Shown here: in pieces, positions 44,611 to 56,954 of the stretch
Position numbering within the stretch: the first letter of the stretch is position 1
How the letters are laid out: each line of letters starts with the position of its first letter
NCBI GenBank assembly: GCA_023238725.1
Contig: CM041538.1
Location: 2,634,182-2,698,181, forward strand
From: Scortum barcoo
Taxonomy: Eukaryota > Chordata > Actinopteri > Centrarchiformes > Terapontidae
Direction: 5' to 3'
Length of the DNA stretch: 64,000 nt
Notes under the pieces: model-generated
Told to the model about the DNA's origin: nothing
What the model saw: the letters and a program-made list of their open reading frames with translations, nothing else
The model's database searches: none
Position numbers and translations under genes: made by a program

Positions 44611-44785
44611 AGGACGCACGCACTTTCGCGCACACATGCATACGCAACCGTACAAATACGCCTCCGTGCACACATACAATACATACTTGCGTAGTCGAAC
44701 ATATATTACGAAAGCTTGTGCACCCCGGCACATCCACTCAGAAACACACTCAAGCCCACATGCGCACACATAAACAGTACACACA
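44611..44785. repeat. degenerate CACA/CATA tract
   Basis: Eroded CA-type repeat with unusually many CpG-containing interruptions (GCACGCAC, TCGCGCAC, ATACGCAACCG). Confidence 0.75.
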
Positions 44786-45084
44786 AGCTCCCAGAGGTCT
44801 GTCATAAATTGGATTTCGTCAGTATGAAAGAGATATGAGACGAGAGAGACAGAGTGACTGACAGAAAGGTAGGGACACGTAGTAAAGTGGGTGTTTGTGT
44901 GTGGGTGTGTGCACTCAGAGCAGTGACCCTCTTAAAGGAAGAAGAGGAGGAGGGAGGAAACGAAGGGGAAGTGAAAGAACAATATAACAGTATTATGACA
45001 GTAGAATCCATCACTACTAAGACTCTCCTTTGTATCCTCTTTATGTGCATGTACATGACCATGTGCTTGTGCATACTTGTGCGT

Positions 45085-45225
45085 GTTTACTCCTGACAGT
45101 GGCAGGGCTGTGCTTTATGGGCCCTCGCCATCAGATAGCAGTGAACGGATCCATTGGGATTGTGCATCTGTCTGGAAATGAGCTCCCCGTAGCTGTTAGA
45201 GTGAGATTAAGATGGACTTAAAGTG
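45085..45225. promoter_or_regulatory. candidate conserved non-coding block R
   Basis: Complex sequence (GCCCTCGCCATCAGATAGC, GGATCCATTGGGATTGTGC) with no repeat. A GATA-like word and a CCATTGG/CCAAT word lie within 35 bases of each other. Confidence 0.25.
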
Positions 45226-45363
45226 CTTTACATACACCAGCCTTCCGCTCCTACCAACATTATCAATGACACGTTTTAATCTTAAAATGAAATATAGCAG
45301 CTCTATAACTGAACTCCTACCAGCATCCTGCATGTAGTTCTATGGAGCAGCATCTGTGAAGGA

Positions 45364-45393
45364 GACCCCAAGCCTACAGACCCCAAGCCTACA
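45364..45393. repeat. perfect 2 x 15-bp tandem duplication
   Basis: GACCCCAAGCCTACA occurs twice, back to back, with no mismatch. Confidence 0.9.
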
Positions 45394-46539
45394 GTAATCG
45401 GACCAGTATCTAAAATAAATACATTCATACTGGAGAATTTTACACAATTTATGTCCAACATCAACCTTCAGTGGCAATGAAGGAAGTGATATAAGAGTAA
45501 ATGGTGGTTGGGGTGATACCTGGTTTTGTGGCCTGTCTAACTTTAATTTAGAATACATGTTGCCATTGGATGTAAAATAGTTTTGTCTAATATCAACATT
45601 TTTGTGTGGTCATAGTGTTGACATGACTCTAGCCTGGCCCAATTGACTGGGTGAATTTACACCCAACTTGGGTCCTGGTTACTAAGAATCCGATGGTGGT
45701 ATTTACAGTAGTATCTGCACTTTTAGCCATGAGAGTAGTGACAACAATTAGCAACAAAGGTTTTGTGAAGCTTAAGTGGCTGCTCTGTTCACTGTTCAGG
45801 CCTTAGGCTTGTTGTATACAGTACGATACCCACAGCAATGCAATGTGAAATGCAAAGGATATAACTCGCTAGCTTCTATAGCACAAATTTGTGACTGTTT
45901 CATTAACTACTACTACAGCAACATCAGACATTTTAAGAAGAAACATCCATGAAACCCACTGCCAATGAACTATACAAGTCAACAAATTAGTTCATGTTTC
46001 TAAAATGAAAGAATCACCATTTAGTTCACCATTTACTGTCATCTATTTAGGCAGTGAAAGTGCACTTCTACGGAGCCTGCAAAATAGTCCAGTTTGGTCT
46101 CATACATCACTATGGTAGAAATCATGTTAGCATCAACCAGCTCTGGGAATGTGTTCTCAGTGCTCAGTGATTTTCTGAGGGCACTGACTCAGTCAGCACA
46201 TGCATTAAACAATTTGTTTACAGATTCTATTATTGCCAACAGTATTGTGCTGGCGCAGCACTTCAGTGATAACAGGTGAAGTTTTGTAAATTCATGGCTT
46301 TATTACTTACAGTATCTCGGTCATGAACAGCCTCCACCTCAAGGAACTAAAAAGCACAAGTGCATACACTTATGAAGACTGGGTGTTAGGAATGTCCGCT
46401 CTCTGTCATAATGTGCAGCAGTAAAGCGCAACCGTACTGTACATATTTTGTGCTTCAGCGGAGGTGTAAAACACTTGAGAGCCCTGGCCTATTTATTTGA
46501 CTAGCAGAAGGTAATATTAGACCTGCACAGAAGCCAAAA
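45394..46539. other. no gene seen
   Basis: Mixed AT-rich sequence. No repeat family recognised. Confidence 0.45.
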
Positions 46540-46740
46540 TCATTCTGTGATTACGTGTGACCCCGAGGAGCGCCAGGCACTTCTCAGCTCGATGCAGATT
46601 GCATTACTTAAAACACGGCCTCTGGCCCCTCTTCATTGTACAGTGCTTGACACGAAACCCATTCCCCTTTGGCAGGCGCTTTTGTTCACACCCTGGCTTG
46701 CTGTGCAGAATATTCAAGTGAAGGATGCTTAGGATGCACC
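46540..46740. promoter_or_regulatory. candidate conserved non-coding block S
   Basis: CpG-containing complex sequence overlapping a 61-codon plus-strand frame (46547-46732) that contains DPEERQALLSSMQIALLK, unusually protein-like wording for this window. No splice acceptor precedes it and the ATG context is weak, so a regulatory element is favoured over an exon. Confidence 0.25.
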
Positions 46741-47099
46741 ATCACACATTTAAAGGTAAAAAGTCAGAATCAGCAGTATTTCAAAATTTTAAATCATATT
46801 TTTAGAGAAATGTTAAATTCACTTTTAAACATTTAAAATGCATACAACATAAAATACAAATACACATAAATAACACATAAAAGCTTAATTATTGCTTATC
46901 TGTACAACATAATTGCTCTCACAAAAACAAGAAAGAGTGAGGCCTCTTTCCTTGCAGCAGAATAAATAGATGAAAGGGATGAAAAGTCACATAAGAGTGG
47001 AAAAGAAGAGATAAGAAAAGGACAAATGCAGGCAGGAAATAGTCTGCTTTAATTTGCCATCCCTGAGTGCCTGGTTACTGTCCTCCCCATCCTTTCATC
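46741..47099. other. no gene seen; A-rich
   Basis: AT-rich with ACATAAATAACACATAAAAG words; nothing recognised. Confidence 0.5.
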
Positions 47100-47400
47100 T
47101 TGTTCTAGCACTTTATGGAATTTGGCAAGGTGGAGGGGAACATATGAAGAAGAGACAGACAGGTAGAGAACAGGAAGGAAGGATGAGGCACTGCAGAAAA
47201 GAAAGGCAGGGACATTACAGACCGAGATGGGAATCGTGATGGACAAGCAGAGGTAATGAAGGAGAAAAACAGTAGAAGAAGAGGGTTAGAGGGTTAAAAG
47301 GGTACAAAGAAGAGAGTAGAGAAGAAGAAAAAGGAGTGGGAGCACTCGTGAAGATGAGAGAAAAAACTATAGGAGGAGTAAATGGGCAAGCACAGTGGAA
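47100..47400. repeat. purine-rich tract
   Basis: Long G/A-biased stretch (AGAAGAAG, GGGTTAGAGGGTTAAAAGGG) generating spurious open frames on both strands. Confidence 0.65.
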
Positions 47401-47626
47401 AATACCAAGAATATTATTATTATTAGCTGAAAATACAAATAATACCAATACTATGTCCAATACTGCGCTGTTGGTCACAACTCAGTGCTTTCCTACCTGG
47501 TGCCTGTGTTGGCAGGATGACATTGTTTGTCACTGGTTTTGAAAATAAGACATATGACAGCTGAAAATGGATTATACTGTGTGAGCGTTTTCTGAGTTGC
47601 CACCTCTGTAGTTAAGGTTACTGACA

Positions 47627-47712
47627 GTAATTGGTTATGTTTAGGTCAGGGTAGGGTAGGGCAGCTTGCACTACTTGGTTAAGGCTCGGGGAAGATTGTA
47701 GTTAGGTTGTCA
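47627..47712 (-). repeat. GGTTAGG-type minisatellite fragment
   Basis: TTATGTTTAGGTCAGGGTAGG, CACTACTTGGTTAAGG and GTAGTTAGGTTG are the reverse orientation of the TAACC-rich repeat at 57985-58172, wording known to me from dispersed teleost minisatellites. Confidence 0.45.
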
Positions 47713-47811
47713 AAGGACATGATGCAAACTGTAATCTACAGTGTCCACGTCTGTCACTTTGTACAGCCAACTATCCACCCTGAGCTCCTTCTTATTGTGT
47801 TTATTGCTATT

Positions 47812-47838
47812 ACTATTACTACTATTATTATTATTATT
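47812..47838. repeat. (ATT)n / (ACT)n microsatellite
   Basis: ATTACT units followed by five ATT units. Confidence 0.9.
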
Positions 47839-48138
47839 GTGTGTAACATCACGTTACCAATACCCAACAAAAGGATAAAAAGCAAAAAAGGTCAAGAGTT
47901 GAACGTTCAATCTGACTGAATGTACCTTGGGTTATTTATGATATATATGTATGTAAAATATATATATATGGTATGTATGTTAGAATTTAGAATTTAGTCA
48001 ATGGAGGTTTGATAAAACCATGAGCATCAGTACAATTGGTACAGCTTTCTTAAAAAAAGTTCTCCTGCTAGTTCTCTGGATCTGTTCATTTCACCAAACA
48101 ACTCTGGAACAGTAACCCCATGAACCTGATAATCACTA

Positions 48139-48172
48139 GTGTGTGTGTGTGTGTGTGTCCATGTGTGTGTGC
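48139..48172. repeat. (GT)n microsatellite
   Basis: Ten GT units, a CCAT break, then more GT. Confidence 0.93.
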
Positions 48173-50914
48173 ATGCATACACTTGTATATGCAGTATCTA
48201 TGTGGAGCTAAGGCACACACACGTGCTGAGGTCTATGTGGGAGCACGCTCAGGTAGCTTTTGGACAGATTGGGGTTTTGTTCTGTCATTCTTCTCCTCAG
48301 AGTCATTTTCCCTCCATTCACACGCTGTGAAGGGAGGGGTTCCTCCCTGCTGTTTTTCCCGGAGGTAAAGGTAATTAGGTTTGGCATGAGATCTGGACTC
48401 CTTGGTTTACATTTTCTCCTCTCCCAGTCCTCCTTTTATGCCCCCAACTGTCTTTCCAAATCCAAAAATACACCCGTACCTCAGGTAGCGTCTGGAATTT
48501 TCCTGTACTTTGTCCTTCTCACTTTCTCTCTGACCCCCTTTTTCCGTTACATCAGTCTATCAAAAATGAATAATTTGATTCAACCTATAGCCAAGGTATA
48601 AAACTTTTATGGACTTCCTGAGTAGGTGTGTCCTGAAACTTAAACCTCAGCATATTATATCTTTTGATCAAACCATAAACACTAGCTAGTGAACACATGC
48701 GCAGTATACATTAACATCACTAAGTATATATGAATAATGTAATAAAACTTGACTAAACACAACTTGATTCAGGAATATGCACCATGCGCTCACATGAATT
48801 GAAATGAATGTCTCAGAACTAGACTTTCACACAGGGTCCTTTGAAGAAGACAGACTCAGAAAACTATTAATAATGCAGAAGCACCGTTGTTTATGTACTG
48901 GAGTGCTTTAAATCCCAGTTGCAAATTTGCAATTAATCAAATTACAACTGTAACATATTTCATGTCTGTCTGTCTTGGGAGGGGGTTCCCTCCTCTGTAG
49001 CTCTTTCTGATGGTTTCTTACATTTCTTTTTTTTATGTAAAGAGTATTTTGGGGGGCATTTTTTTTTCATCCAAACTGAGGGTCTAAGGACAGAGGGTGT
49101 TGTTTGCTGTACAGATTTAAAGCCTCTTGAGGCAAACTGTGATACTGGGCTACATAAGTAAAAATGACTTTTCTTGATATGAATGTTGTTTTGGGCTCCT
49201 GTGGGCCTGGGGCCTAAAAGAAGTTTTGTGGTTTGCCTGGCTTTATTCCTTTATACCTGAAAAAACAAAACCTTTGTCAATCAGTAAACTGCTTTTTTCA
49301 GCTACGTTCCTTCCTTTGGATTACATGACCTCTCTGCACCAATCAAATCCACACTGTGTCTGGTAGCAGAACAGCCAGACATCATTAAAGGAGTAATGGA
49401 GGGCAAACCCACATGAACACGAGTCTTCATTTGTCAGCTTCAAACTTTACTGAACTGCTTTACTATGTCCTGTTTAACTCCAGTGGAGGTCATAGTTTAT
49501 TCACCTTTGTGTTACTTGCCAGATCATTATAGAACGGCTCACCCCAAGTGTATTTACTGTGCGTAAATCACAAAGCCCACAAAAACATTCCTACCCACCC
49601 CCATCATTTTCCCTGTGTTCCCCTCTGTAGCCTGCTCTAAAGGCTTTTGTGTCAATTCAGGATCAAAGTTGTAAGTGTTTCACAGCAGGGCAAAGCAGTG
49701 TCTGAACCACTGCCCAACGGGTCCACTGGAGCATAAAATGGATGCCAGACACACTGTTCAGATAACAGACATCAGCTGAATATCTGGACAGTGAAAAGTC
49801 CTGATTCCCAGCCAACTCAGCTCCACCGTACACTGTAGACTGATGGAGCTCTGCTTTCACTGTAGGCCAGTCACAAAGGAGGCTTCTGGGCGATCCTGAG
49901 GTCTGACCTGCCAACTCACGTGAGACACACCATGAAGTCCAGGTAGAGGTGTAGGAGTGTAAGGTGAGGGCTGGGCCTGCTGCTAGGCCACATTCATGAT
50001 TCAAATTAGGAGATATGTACATCAATCCATATACTGTATGTAGCCTGGTGCTGTTATTGTCTGTCCAAGAAAATTATTTTACCAGTCCCTCTGCCGTCAT
50101 CTGGTTTAAAGCATCTCAGACATTATCAAGGTCCAACCTACCTTAAACGAGCCCCTTGAGGTAGTGAGGACCAGCCAAAATGTTCTCCTTTCGCAAAAAA
50201 TTTCCTTGCCCTGAAGGTGGAAACCTCAATTTAGGTCTCACAAGGACTGAGAACATACATCCACTAACAGCGAGCTGCACCGGGTCTGTCAGAGTTCTAG
50301 TAGTTCTCCAGTCATTTGGTTGTTGTACAAAAGTAAAAGTACAGACGTAAGCATGGGCAGCATTTCTCTGCAACTTTGGTGTTTACCTCTGTGTCCACTG
50401 TCTCTTCGTTATGTGGAGGTCAGGGAAAGGTCCAGCTAGTTCAAGTTGCTCAAATTCAGTTACCAAGAAGAAGCTATGAAACATGAATGAATTAAATCAG
50501 ACCTCTGTCCTATCAGATTACATTATGAACATATGATCCAAACCTCTAAACAAAAGATGTATCTATAGTAGCATGGATCTGCAACTTAGGATTTTGTTTT
50601 CAGTCTGTATGGGGAGCAAGCAGCAGTGTCAGTGACAGCTAAATTTAAGATGACTGAGGTCTGGGTCATTACACTATGTTCTTAAATTTTGGTTCAATAC
50701 ATGATGGATTTTCAAATAGGAAAAGCTTCGAATTAAGTACTTAGATCTTGAGATCAAGAAGAGCGGTATAGCAGTCAGGAAGAAGCTTTTAATCTGAACC
50801 TTGGTGAGGATGCTACAGAATATTGCACTCAACTAAACAAGACCAACTCACCTTTATTTCCTAATATCCTCAAACCTTCCAGAAGTAATGAGGTACTTTG
50901 AAGTGGCAAAATGA
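48173..50914. other. no gene seen
   Basis: Pyrimidine-rich at 48260-48550, with T/G runs near 49030-49070. The 120-codon minus-strand frame at 50025-49663 has balanced composition but no recognised family, start context or splice sites. It is noted as an unassigned frame. Confidence 0.4.
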
Positions 50915-51165
50915 AACGAATGCGGCCGTGAGCATGGTGTAATTCTATGCATGAGTTCCGTTTGCCGCCTTCCCGTATGTGATATGTGTTTGGGTGTGAA
51001 AGTGAGGCGTCTGATTTGACTCCTGATAAATCTTCCTATGCTGCAGCATCAGAATGTATTACTGAGCCAACAGCCGGGGCCAAATCCATTTTTATCTGAG
51101 TGCAATTGATGTCACTCCAACTTCTGACAAAAGTGCCTCCGCCGAGGCACCAGATGTGAGGTTTT
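50915..51165. promoter_or_regulatory. candidate conserved non-coding block T
   Basis: Complex CpG-containing sequence (ATGCGGCCGTGAGC about 50919, TTGCCGCCTTCCCG about 50962) ending in a perfect 7-bp hairpin GTGCCTC-CGCC-GAGGCAC (51133-51150). No tandem repeat. Confidence 0.35.
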
Positions 51166-51545
51166 TCCTCTTTGTGTGTGCGCGTGCAATTGTGTATGTG
51201 ACAATGTGTGTGTTTATGAGGCGAAAGGTGAATCGATTTCCACAAGATGGCTTCGGGGAGGAATAGATCTCACCACTGCCCAGAGCTGTCTGTAGAGAAA
51301 TAACCCTGTTATATGGCAGCACACAGACACACTGATCCTGTTTTGACAGTGGTTTTTGGCACAGCTTAACCTTAATCTCATGTCTGTACAGAGAGCGACA
51401 GCGAATTGCGTTTTTGACAAGGTGGTTGTTCTTGCCAGAATGCTTCGCACACCTCTCCCTGCAGGCAGGACGAACGGTCACCTCTGATGGTGTCATCATA
51501 CAGGCCGCTGGCATTGAACAGCCCGCCCACCATTACCTCGTGTAA
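51166..51545. promoter_or_regulatory. candidate conserved non-coding block U or exon-bearing region
   Basis: Separated from block T by a short GTGTGTGCGCGTG patch. Complex sequence with CpGs in which three minus-strand frames are open over long stretches, the longest 140 codons (51514-51092). The predicted product is K/R/C-rich with no recognised family, and no consensus donor/acceptor pair bounds it. Open frames in several phases at once argue for base composition, not coding. Confidence 0.3.
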
Positions 51546-51715
51546 TACCACTTAGTGATGGCAGATGAAGGACATTTATCAATCCCAATGTCTTCATACT
51601 CCAAACTTTGTGTCACAGTTGACAGGAGCAAGATGGATCTTAAATACTTTATGGCAAAGGTATTAGAACTCTTCTCTGGCTCCCTCCACCTGTTGCATGC
51701 CCTACCCTGCTTTCC

Positions 51716-51955
51716 TGTGATGTCTCATCACTGTCTCATGCTTTCATGGTTGCTTTCATGGTCTCATGGTTGCCTAATGGCTTTATACAGCTGTCTGGTG
51801 GTTTCTTATACCTGTCTTATGGGTTTGTAGGACTGTCTTTAGGCTTTTTATGAAACACTTGGATTTTACTTAGAGTTTAATGAAATCTTATGGCTGTCTG
51901 ATGCATTCGTATGAATTCTTATCATATGTTTAGATCTCTGTTGCCTCCTTATGAC
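51716..51955. repeat. degenerate ~21-bp minisatellite
   Basis: Units of the form TTTCTTATGGCTGTCTTATGG with point changes, for example CTTTATACAGCTGTCTGGTGG, TTTCTTATACCTGTCTTATG and TTTGTAGGACTGTCTTTAGG. It becomes irregular after 51840. The last part of a 91-codon open frame is made of this array. Confidence 0.7.
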
Positions 51956-52001
51956 TGATGTATCTCCGTTACGAGCGAACTCATGAGGAGGATAGATATT
52001 T

Positions 52002-52019
52002 CCTTAATGTACATTAAGG
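52002..52019. other. 18-bp perfect palindrome
   Basis: CCTTAATGT-ACATTAAGG with no spacer. Each arm has a TTAAT homeodomain-like core. ACCTCATTAATGG follows about 20 bases on. Confidence 0.75.
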
Positions 52020-53339
52020 GTACAAATGGATACCTCATTAATGGTGAGATGCAGACAGGATATGCACAACATTTCATCATTGTCTGTAATGGCTTGGAAC
52101 AAAGAATAAAGACTTATCTATAGTCACATGCAGGAAAGTTCATTTTTCTGTCAGTGAATAAGGTCTCTGGAGTATACATGCTGCATATTTAAAATATTAC
52201 CAGGAAAAAAAAGTGATGTTTGGTGGAAGCTAAGAGGTAAGTTATATGCTAAACTCACATTGACATTGGTATAAGAGGAAGAGAAAGAGACACCAAAAAC
52301 ATCTGTTCCATGCAGTTCAAATGAACCCTGCTGCGTTTGCCCGTTTAGTATGATTCATTTGGGTTGGTGTGAAAGCTGTCAGTCAAACTCTGGTGTAGAC
52401 CAAACACCCGCACCAAGGACGATTGAAAAGGTCAGCCTCCAAGCAGACTCTGGTGCAGTTCATTTGTGAAAGTAAAAAGGACTAGCCTAAGGAGTTTCAA
52501 AATCAAAAGCTAAACTGATAAATCCATAAATCCATCTGCTGGGCATAAACTGCTCAGGGACTGATCCTATGATGGATTTGTGTGAGCAAATACATCTATG
52601 TAATTTATGTAAATCATCAGGTAAACTGGTAACACATTTGCATGTATACATATGAGTACAGGTACGTATATCCCCTGATAAATTAGACAAAGGTAGTTAA
52701 AATAGTGGTCTGCTGTGTTGCAGTTCTGTCAGCCATTTTGTGTCCTTCTGCATACTCTGTAACACTTTAAGTTCATTAAAAAGTAAGTAAAAGTAAAAGT
52801 AGCGCTTCTCTTTTCTCTATCTACCTGATGATTTACAGTCTGATAATACTAACAAAACTTAAAATCAGTTTTTCCTTCTCTTTTTGACACCAGAGAACAT
52901 AAATATACACATTAGCTCACCTCACAGTTTGTTAGGAACAATGCAGACTGGCCTGTTACACAGCCCAGTCTTTTTTTATGTCAGCCCTCCTGTTTTTCTC
53001 TCTAACCACCCCATGTGTGCGTGTGTGTGTAAGTGCATATGTTTTGAGAGCGTTGTGACCTGGTTTGTACAATGAATTGAATGCTTTTGTGGCGATGTTC
53101 ACCAATTTGAAAATTAATATTCGGTTCTCATTAGGCCAGGAGTGTTGGTAATATGACGAGATCCCACTGTTCATGGAAGCCTACTACACACACTAATAAA
53201 CAGTTTCACAGCAGTACAATTTCAGCATGGTGAACTTGCTGGATCTGCTACACTATGGGAACACACCGACAGTAAATTCTGTTAAATGAAAAAAAAAGAT
53301 AAACACCCACTTTTTCATCTATAGATTACGTTTCGCCTT
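52020..53339. other. no gene seen
   Basis: Mixed sequence; short GT patch near 53017-53030, A run about 53288. Nothing recognised. Confidence 0.45.
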
Positions 53340-53600
53340 GCTGTGACAGATACTGCTTCCTCTCTAACCACATCCACTCACTGTGTCAACCCACCTAGTG
53401 GAGTAACTGTGGGCAGAGTGCATCAACATGCAGAGCTTTTAGCCGCAGACAGCCATCTGAGTGGCTTCTCAGTCCAGACATCGGTGTGCTGTCTGTCTAA
53501 TAGCTCCTTTGCCCTCCCTACATGCCACCAAACGGCTGAAGTAACATCAGAGGGCTGAAAAAGCAATAACCTCCCCTGGCCTTGCCCAAATGATCTCCAA
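53340..53600. promoter_or_regulatory. candidate conserved non-coding block V
   Basis: Complex sequence with balanced base use, overlapping a 71-codon plus-strand frame (53343-53558). The left edge has an acceptor-like CTTGCTGTGACAG (ends about 53349), but no donor is found at the right edge. Confidence 0.22.
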
Positions 53601-54340
53601 TACTGGCACCACTGCAGAGAGCAAAGCCACAGAAAAAAGCAGGATGAAAGCGTTCTGTGTTTTTACTTCATCAAAGCTTTTTTTTTTTTATCAAAACAAA
53701 GCTGTAAACCACAAGAGTGACCCCTCTGAGTGAAAATAAGGTTCAACTGTATTTGAAAGCCAGCAGCTATTAGGGCACTTCCATATTAAACATTTCCTCC
53801 AGAACTTTGTTCATTAGCAGGGAGAAGAGCTTCTAAAACAGCATGGGGACAGGGACTTTGAAGTGTCCATTAAAAACACGAATAATTAAAACAATAACTA
53901 CTATACACATACATAATCATGCATACTGTGTGAGAAAGATGATCAGAATATCTCACTTGAATCAGCACCACCTTCTCCCCAACAGCTTTTTGTGGACTGT
54001 ATCTTGAATCACGACTATATGAAGGTCAGGCTAAAGGCCAAGGCTAAAAAAACATTTTATTAGGGGTGTATTGGGGGTATATTGATTACAATTTCCTGTT
54101 ATAGAATGGCTGTAATTGTAAATACATTGTAAATTGTAAATAGGAAATATCCATCATTCAAAGTCTGCTGCTCTGAGATTCTGTTCTTTGGAAAAATATC
54201 ATTTTTATTCACTAAAGTTACTACATTGTCATGTTTTTTTTGTTTGTTAACAAGAAAACAAAAACAAACAAACAAATATTATGCTTACATTTAGTGTGCT
54301 GAATGCATTTTGTTTGGGATTTTTCTAGAGTTGCTCACAT
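53601..54340. other. no gene seen
   Basis: T run at 53678-53689. A weak inverted repeat TTTGTTTGTT / AACAAACAAA lies at 54239-54276 within A/C-rich simple sequence. Otherwise unremarkable. Confidence 0.5.
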
Positions 54341-54622
54341 GGTAAATGTTCTTGCACTTACATAGTGCTTTTCTCCATCACTTTTCTCCATCACATCAGA
54401 TCTCTTTGCAGTTCATGGCACTGACCCCGTCCATTCACACATTCATAAAGTGAAGCTTCCATGCCGCTCATCAGGAGCAAACATACACCAATCAGCACCT
54501 TCGAGGGATTCAGTAGCTTGCCCAAGGCCACTTCGACATGCAGAAGAAAGAGCCGGGGATCAAAGCACCGACCTCCTGATTAGTGGACGTCCCCTTCTAC
54601 CTTCTGAGCAACAGTCACCCCC
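54341..54622 (-). mobile_element. tRNA-derived SINE, near full length
   Basis: On the minus strand the head begins at about 54622 with an A-box-like TTGCTCAGAAGG (54600-54611) and a worn B box GCTTTGATCCCC (54555-54566). The body follows with TGCATGTCGAAGTGGCCTTG, GGGCAAGCTACTGAATCCC and CTCCTGATGAGCGGCATGG. The tail is of the AAAGCACTATGTAAGTGC..TTTACC type, a wording common in teleost repeats. A 13-base doublet (TTTTCTCCATCAC) lies at 54369-54394. Confidence 0.75.
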
Positions 54623-55180
54623 CAGCCATGTTCACTTGGAGTCTTCTTCGTGCCTTTGTTGGTGCATTGCTGCATATATAGTTGTGTTATCACCACCTGA
54701 TGATCAATGGAACGGTGTGAAAAAACTGGCAGGAAAAAAATCCACAGGGAACTTTAAAGATACCGCCAATGAAGCTCATCACTTGCTGCATATTTCACAT
54801 TAAAAGTCTGCCAAGAAATTAAGGGATTGAAACATCTGCACAGGAAGTCTTAAATTGACAGTAACTTATTAGTAAACAAAAATTGGCAAAGCTATGCTAA
54901 CTAGTAAAATTCATCAAGTCAGAATAGGACCTCTGTTAAGAAGACAAATGATATAGTGGAGCATCAACAGCACATTAAAACAGAAGTGGGTAAAACAAAG
55001 TGAAGCCTCTAACTAAATACATACAGACATATAGAATAAAGTCCCCTCTCAAATGTAAGCCTGTTTCAAATTAAGGCCTGGTTCTCTGCACAGAGGAGGT
55101 AAATGATATTTGACGGTAAACATATGGCAGCGAGGTGTGAGGAGCTGTTTCAGCAAGAGAGGGATGGGCTAACGGCAAAG
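54623..55180. other. no gene seen
   Basis: Mixed sequence; nothing recognised. Confidence 0.5.
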
Positions 55181-55400
55181 ATGGGTACAGTAAAAAAAAA
55201 ATAGCGAGCGAGAGAGAGAGAGAGACTGTTAAAAGCGAGGGAGATTGCATAAATGAGCTCTGCAGAGAGAAGGAGAGAGTGAGGGGAGAGCAGGAGCAGC
55301 ACAAACGAGTGGGATTAGCCTGAAAGTGAAGGATTAGCAGGGCTGAAAGGAGTCCCATAACAGAGAGCAGAGAAGCCAGCATCAACAAGACAGCAGGCAG
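55181..55400. repeat. GA-rich low-complexity tract
   Basis: AGAGAG blocks (55207-55225) and G/A-biased sequence. The 118-codon minus-strand frame (55427-55071), leucine/serine-rich and hydrophobic, is its translation. Confidence 0.7.
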
Positions 55401-55439
55401 ATAGCTGGAGGGGTTAAGCCAACACAACTGGATCCTGCT

Positions 55440-55640
55440 AACAGATAGTAGAGAGCCACCTCCAGGAGGGAGCTACGGCCGGCCGAGATATTTTGATTCA
55501 CTGCTGGTGGGAGGAATTGACTCCGTTCGGCCTCATAGAGTGGCTTACTGTTGTCTTTAAACAGGAAGGTGAAAGATGAGTGTGCGATGCCGGGCGTGTG
55601 TTGCTGAAGCTGTTGGTGTTTTGATGCGTGGGGTCAGATG
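55440..55640. promoter_or_regulatory. candidate conserved non-coding block W
   Basis: Complex, CpG-rich for the area, with the 8-base palindrome GGCCGGCC (about 55478) and CTCCGTTCGGCCTC (about 55521). No splice-bounded frame. Confidence 0.3.
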
Positions 55641-56950
55641 AACTGTGCACTGACTGCTAGTGCATGAAAAACGGAAGAGACGCCAAAGAGCAAATAGATA
55701 AGATATGCATTTAAGATATGTAACATGTATTTGACTAGAAAAAACAAGTGAAACAGGACATCATCATTATGTCAAAAGGGTCTCTTTAAGGGTTATTACA
55801 TGGATCATGTGCCACGGCTAACACAGAGCAGACTGAGCTGATGTCCTCAGCACTATTGGGAATTTGAGGATTTAAACTATTTTATTGATTTTCCATTACA
55901 GGAAAAAAATGTTCTGCAAATTCTGACACAATCCAATGGACTGTTATACTTACATGGTCTACCTCATGAATATAAATGTGAAGGACAAAAACACAACTTG
56001 CAACCCCTCATCACAGACTGCTCATGGGGTGTAGAGGCAGAGCCATCTAAGATTACACAAAACTGAAGCAGAGATCCTCGGAAATACAGACTAATTTCAC
56101 ACATAACAAAGGTTTGGTCGGATTTTTCCTTCTTTTCTATCCTTGTAATCGACCCATGACCCTTCTGATTCATCTTGTGCGCTTAGAGAGAAGACCTGAG
56201 TTGGAATTAAGGAGAATTCTCTTTTACAAACTCTCACAAGACATGCTGGGCTGATGAATTACAGGTGTGGGCAGCATAACAAAGCACAAACCTGGAAGCA
56301 CGGTCCACATTACACCAGTTCAGCTTCAGCACAAAGAAGTGCCAAGAGGTACACGGTCCACAAAGTGAACATTAATGTAGATAAATGCTTCCACAGAAAG
56401 GAAACCACAGAATGAATAATTGATTACTGGGATGAATTACTTGACGAACATTAGCAGAACCATTTCAAACAGGCACAATGTGCCAATGCACAGGAAGGAG
56501 AGAACCCATAATATATAGAGCAAATATAGTTTGGTAATGTCCTGATTATACAAAGAAAACACATTTGCTGTTGAGATTTGCAAACCTATTTAAGTTTTTG
56601 ACAATTTTACATTCACAGGCAAAGGTTGGTTTAGCACCCGTCACTAGAGAGATGATTTTTTATTTTTTTTTGGATAATATTTAATGTAGTCTCTCTGGTT
56701 GGCAGCGATGTAGACAGAAACCTCTCCAGTCAGCACTGCAGAACTAATTGCAGCATGGATGCAGGATGGAGGACTTCTGCCATGGTTACCACTGCAGACA
56801 CTAGCATACCACGAGGGTCGTAGGTTGGGGTTGTTTAACTGCTGGTGCAAACACCAAGGTGTTTCTGACATATTTTTTTTACATCGCAGATCATTTTCAG
56901 TCCACATCGAGTTAAACTGCAGAGAGGAGAAGGAGTGCAGGGTGTCTCAG
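55641..56950. other. no gene seen
   Basis: Mixed AT-rich sequence, T run about 56667. Open frames of 69-87 codons on the minus strand have no support. Confidence 0.45.
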
Positions 56951-56954
56951 TGGT

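Noticed and set aside
50156..50176. let-7-like word GAGGTAGTGAGG
   Set aside because: The let-7 seed region is only partly matched, and no complementary arm lies within 100 bases.
51092..51514. 140-codon minus-strand frame as a gene
   Set aside because: Other minus-strand frames are open at the same place, no splice pair bounds it, and no domain is recognised; treated as a regulatory candidate instead.
55071..55427. 118-codon minus-strand frame with a hydrophobic start resembling a signal peptide
   Set aside because: The hydrophobic leucine/serine wording comes from GA-rich DNA read on the other strand; no mature domain follows.
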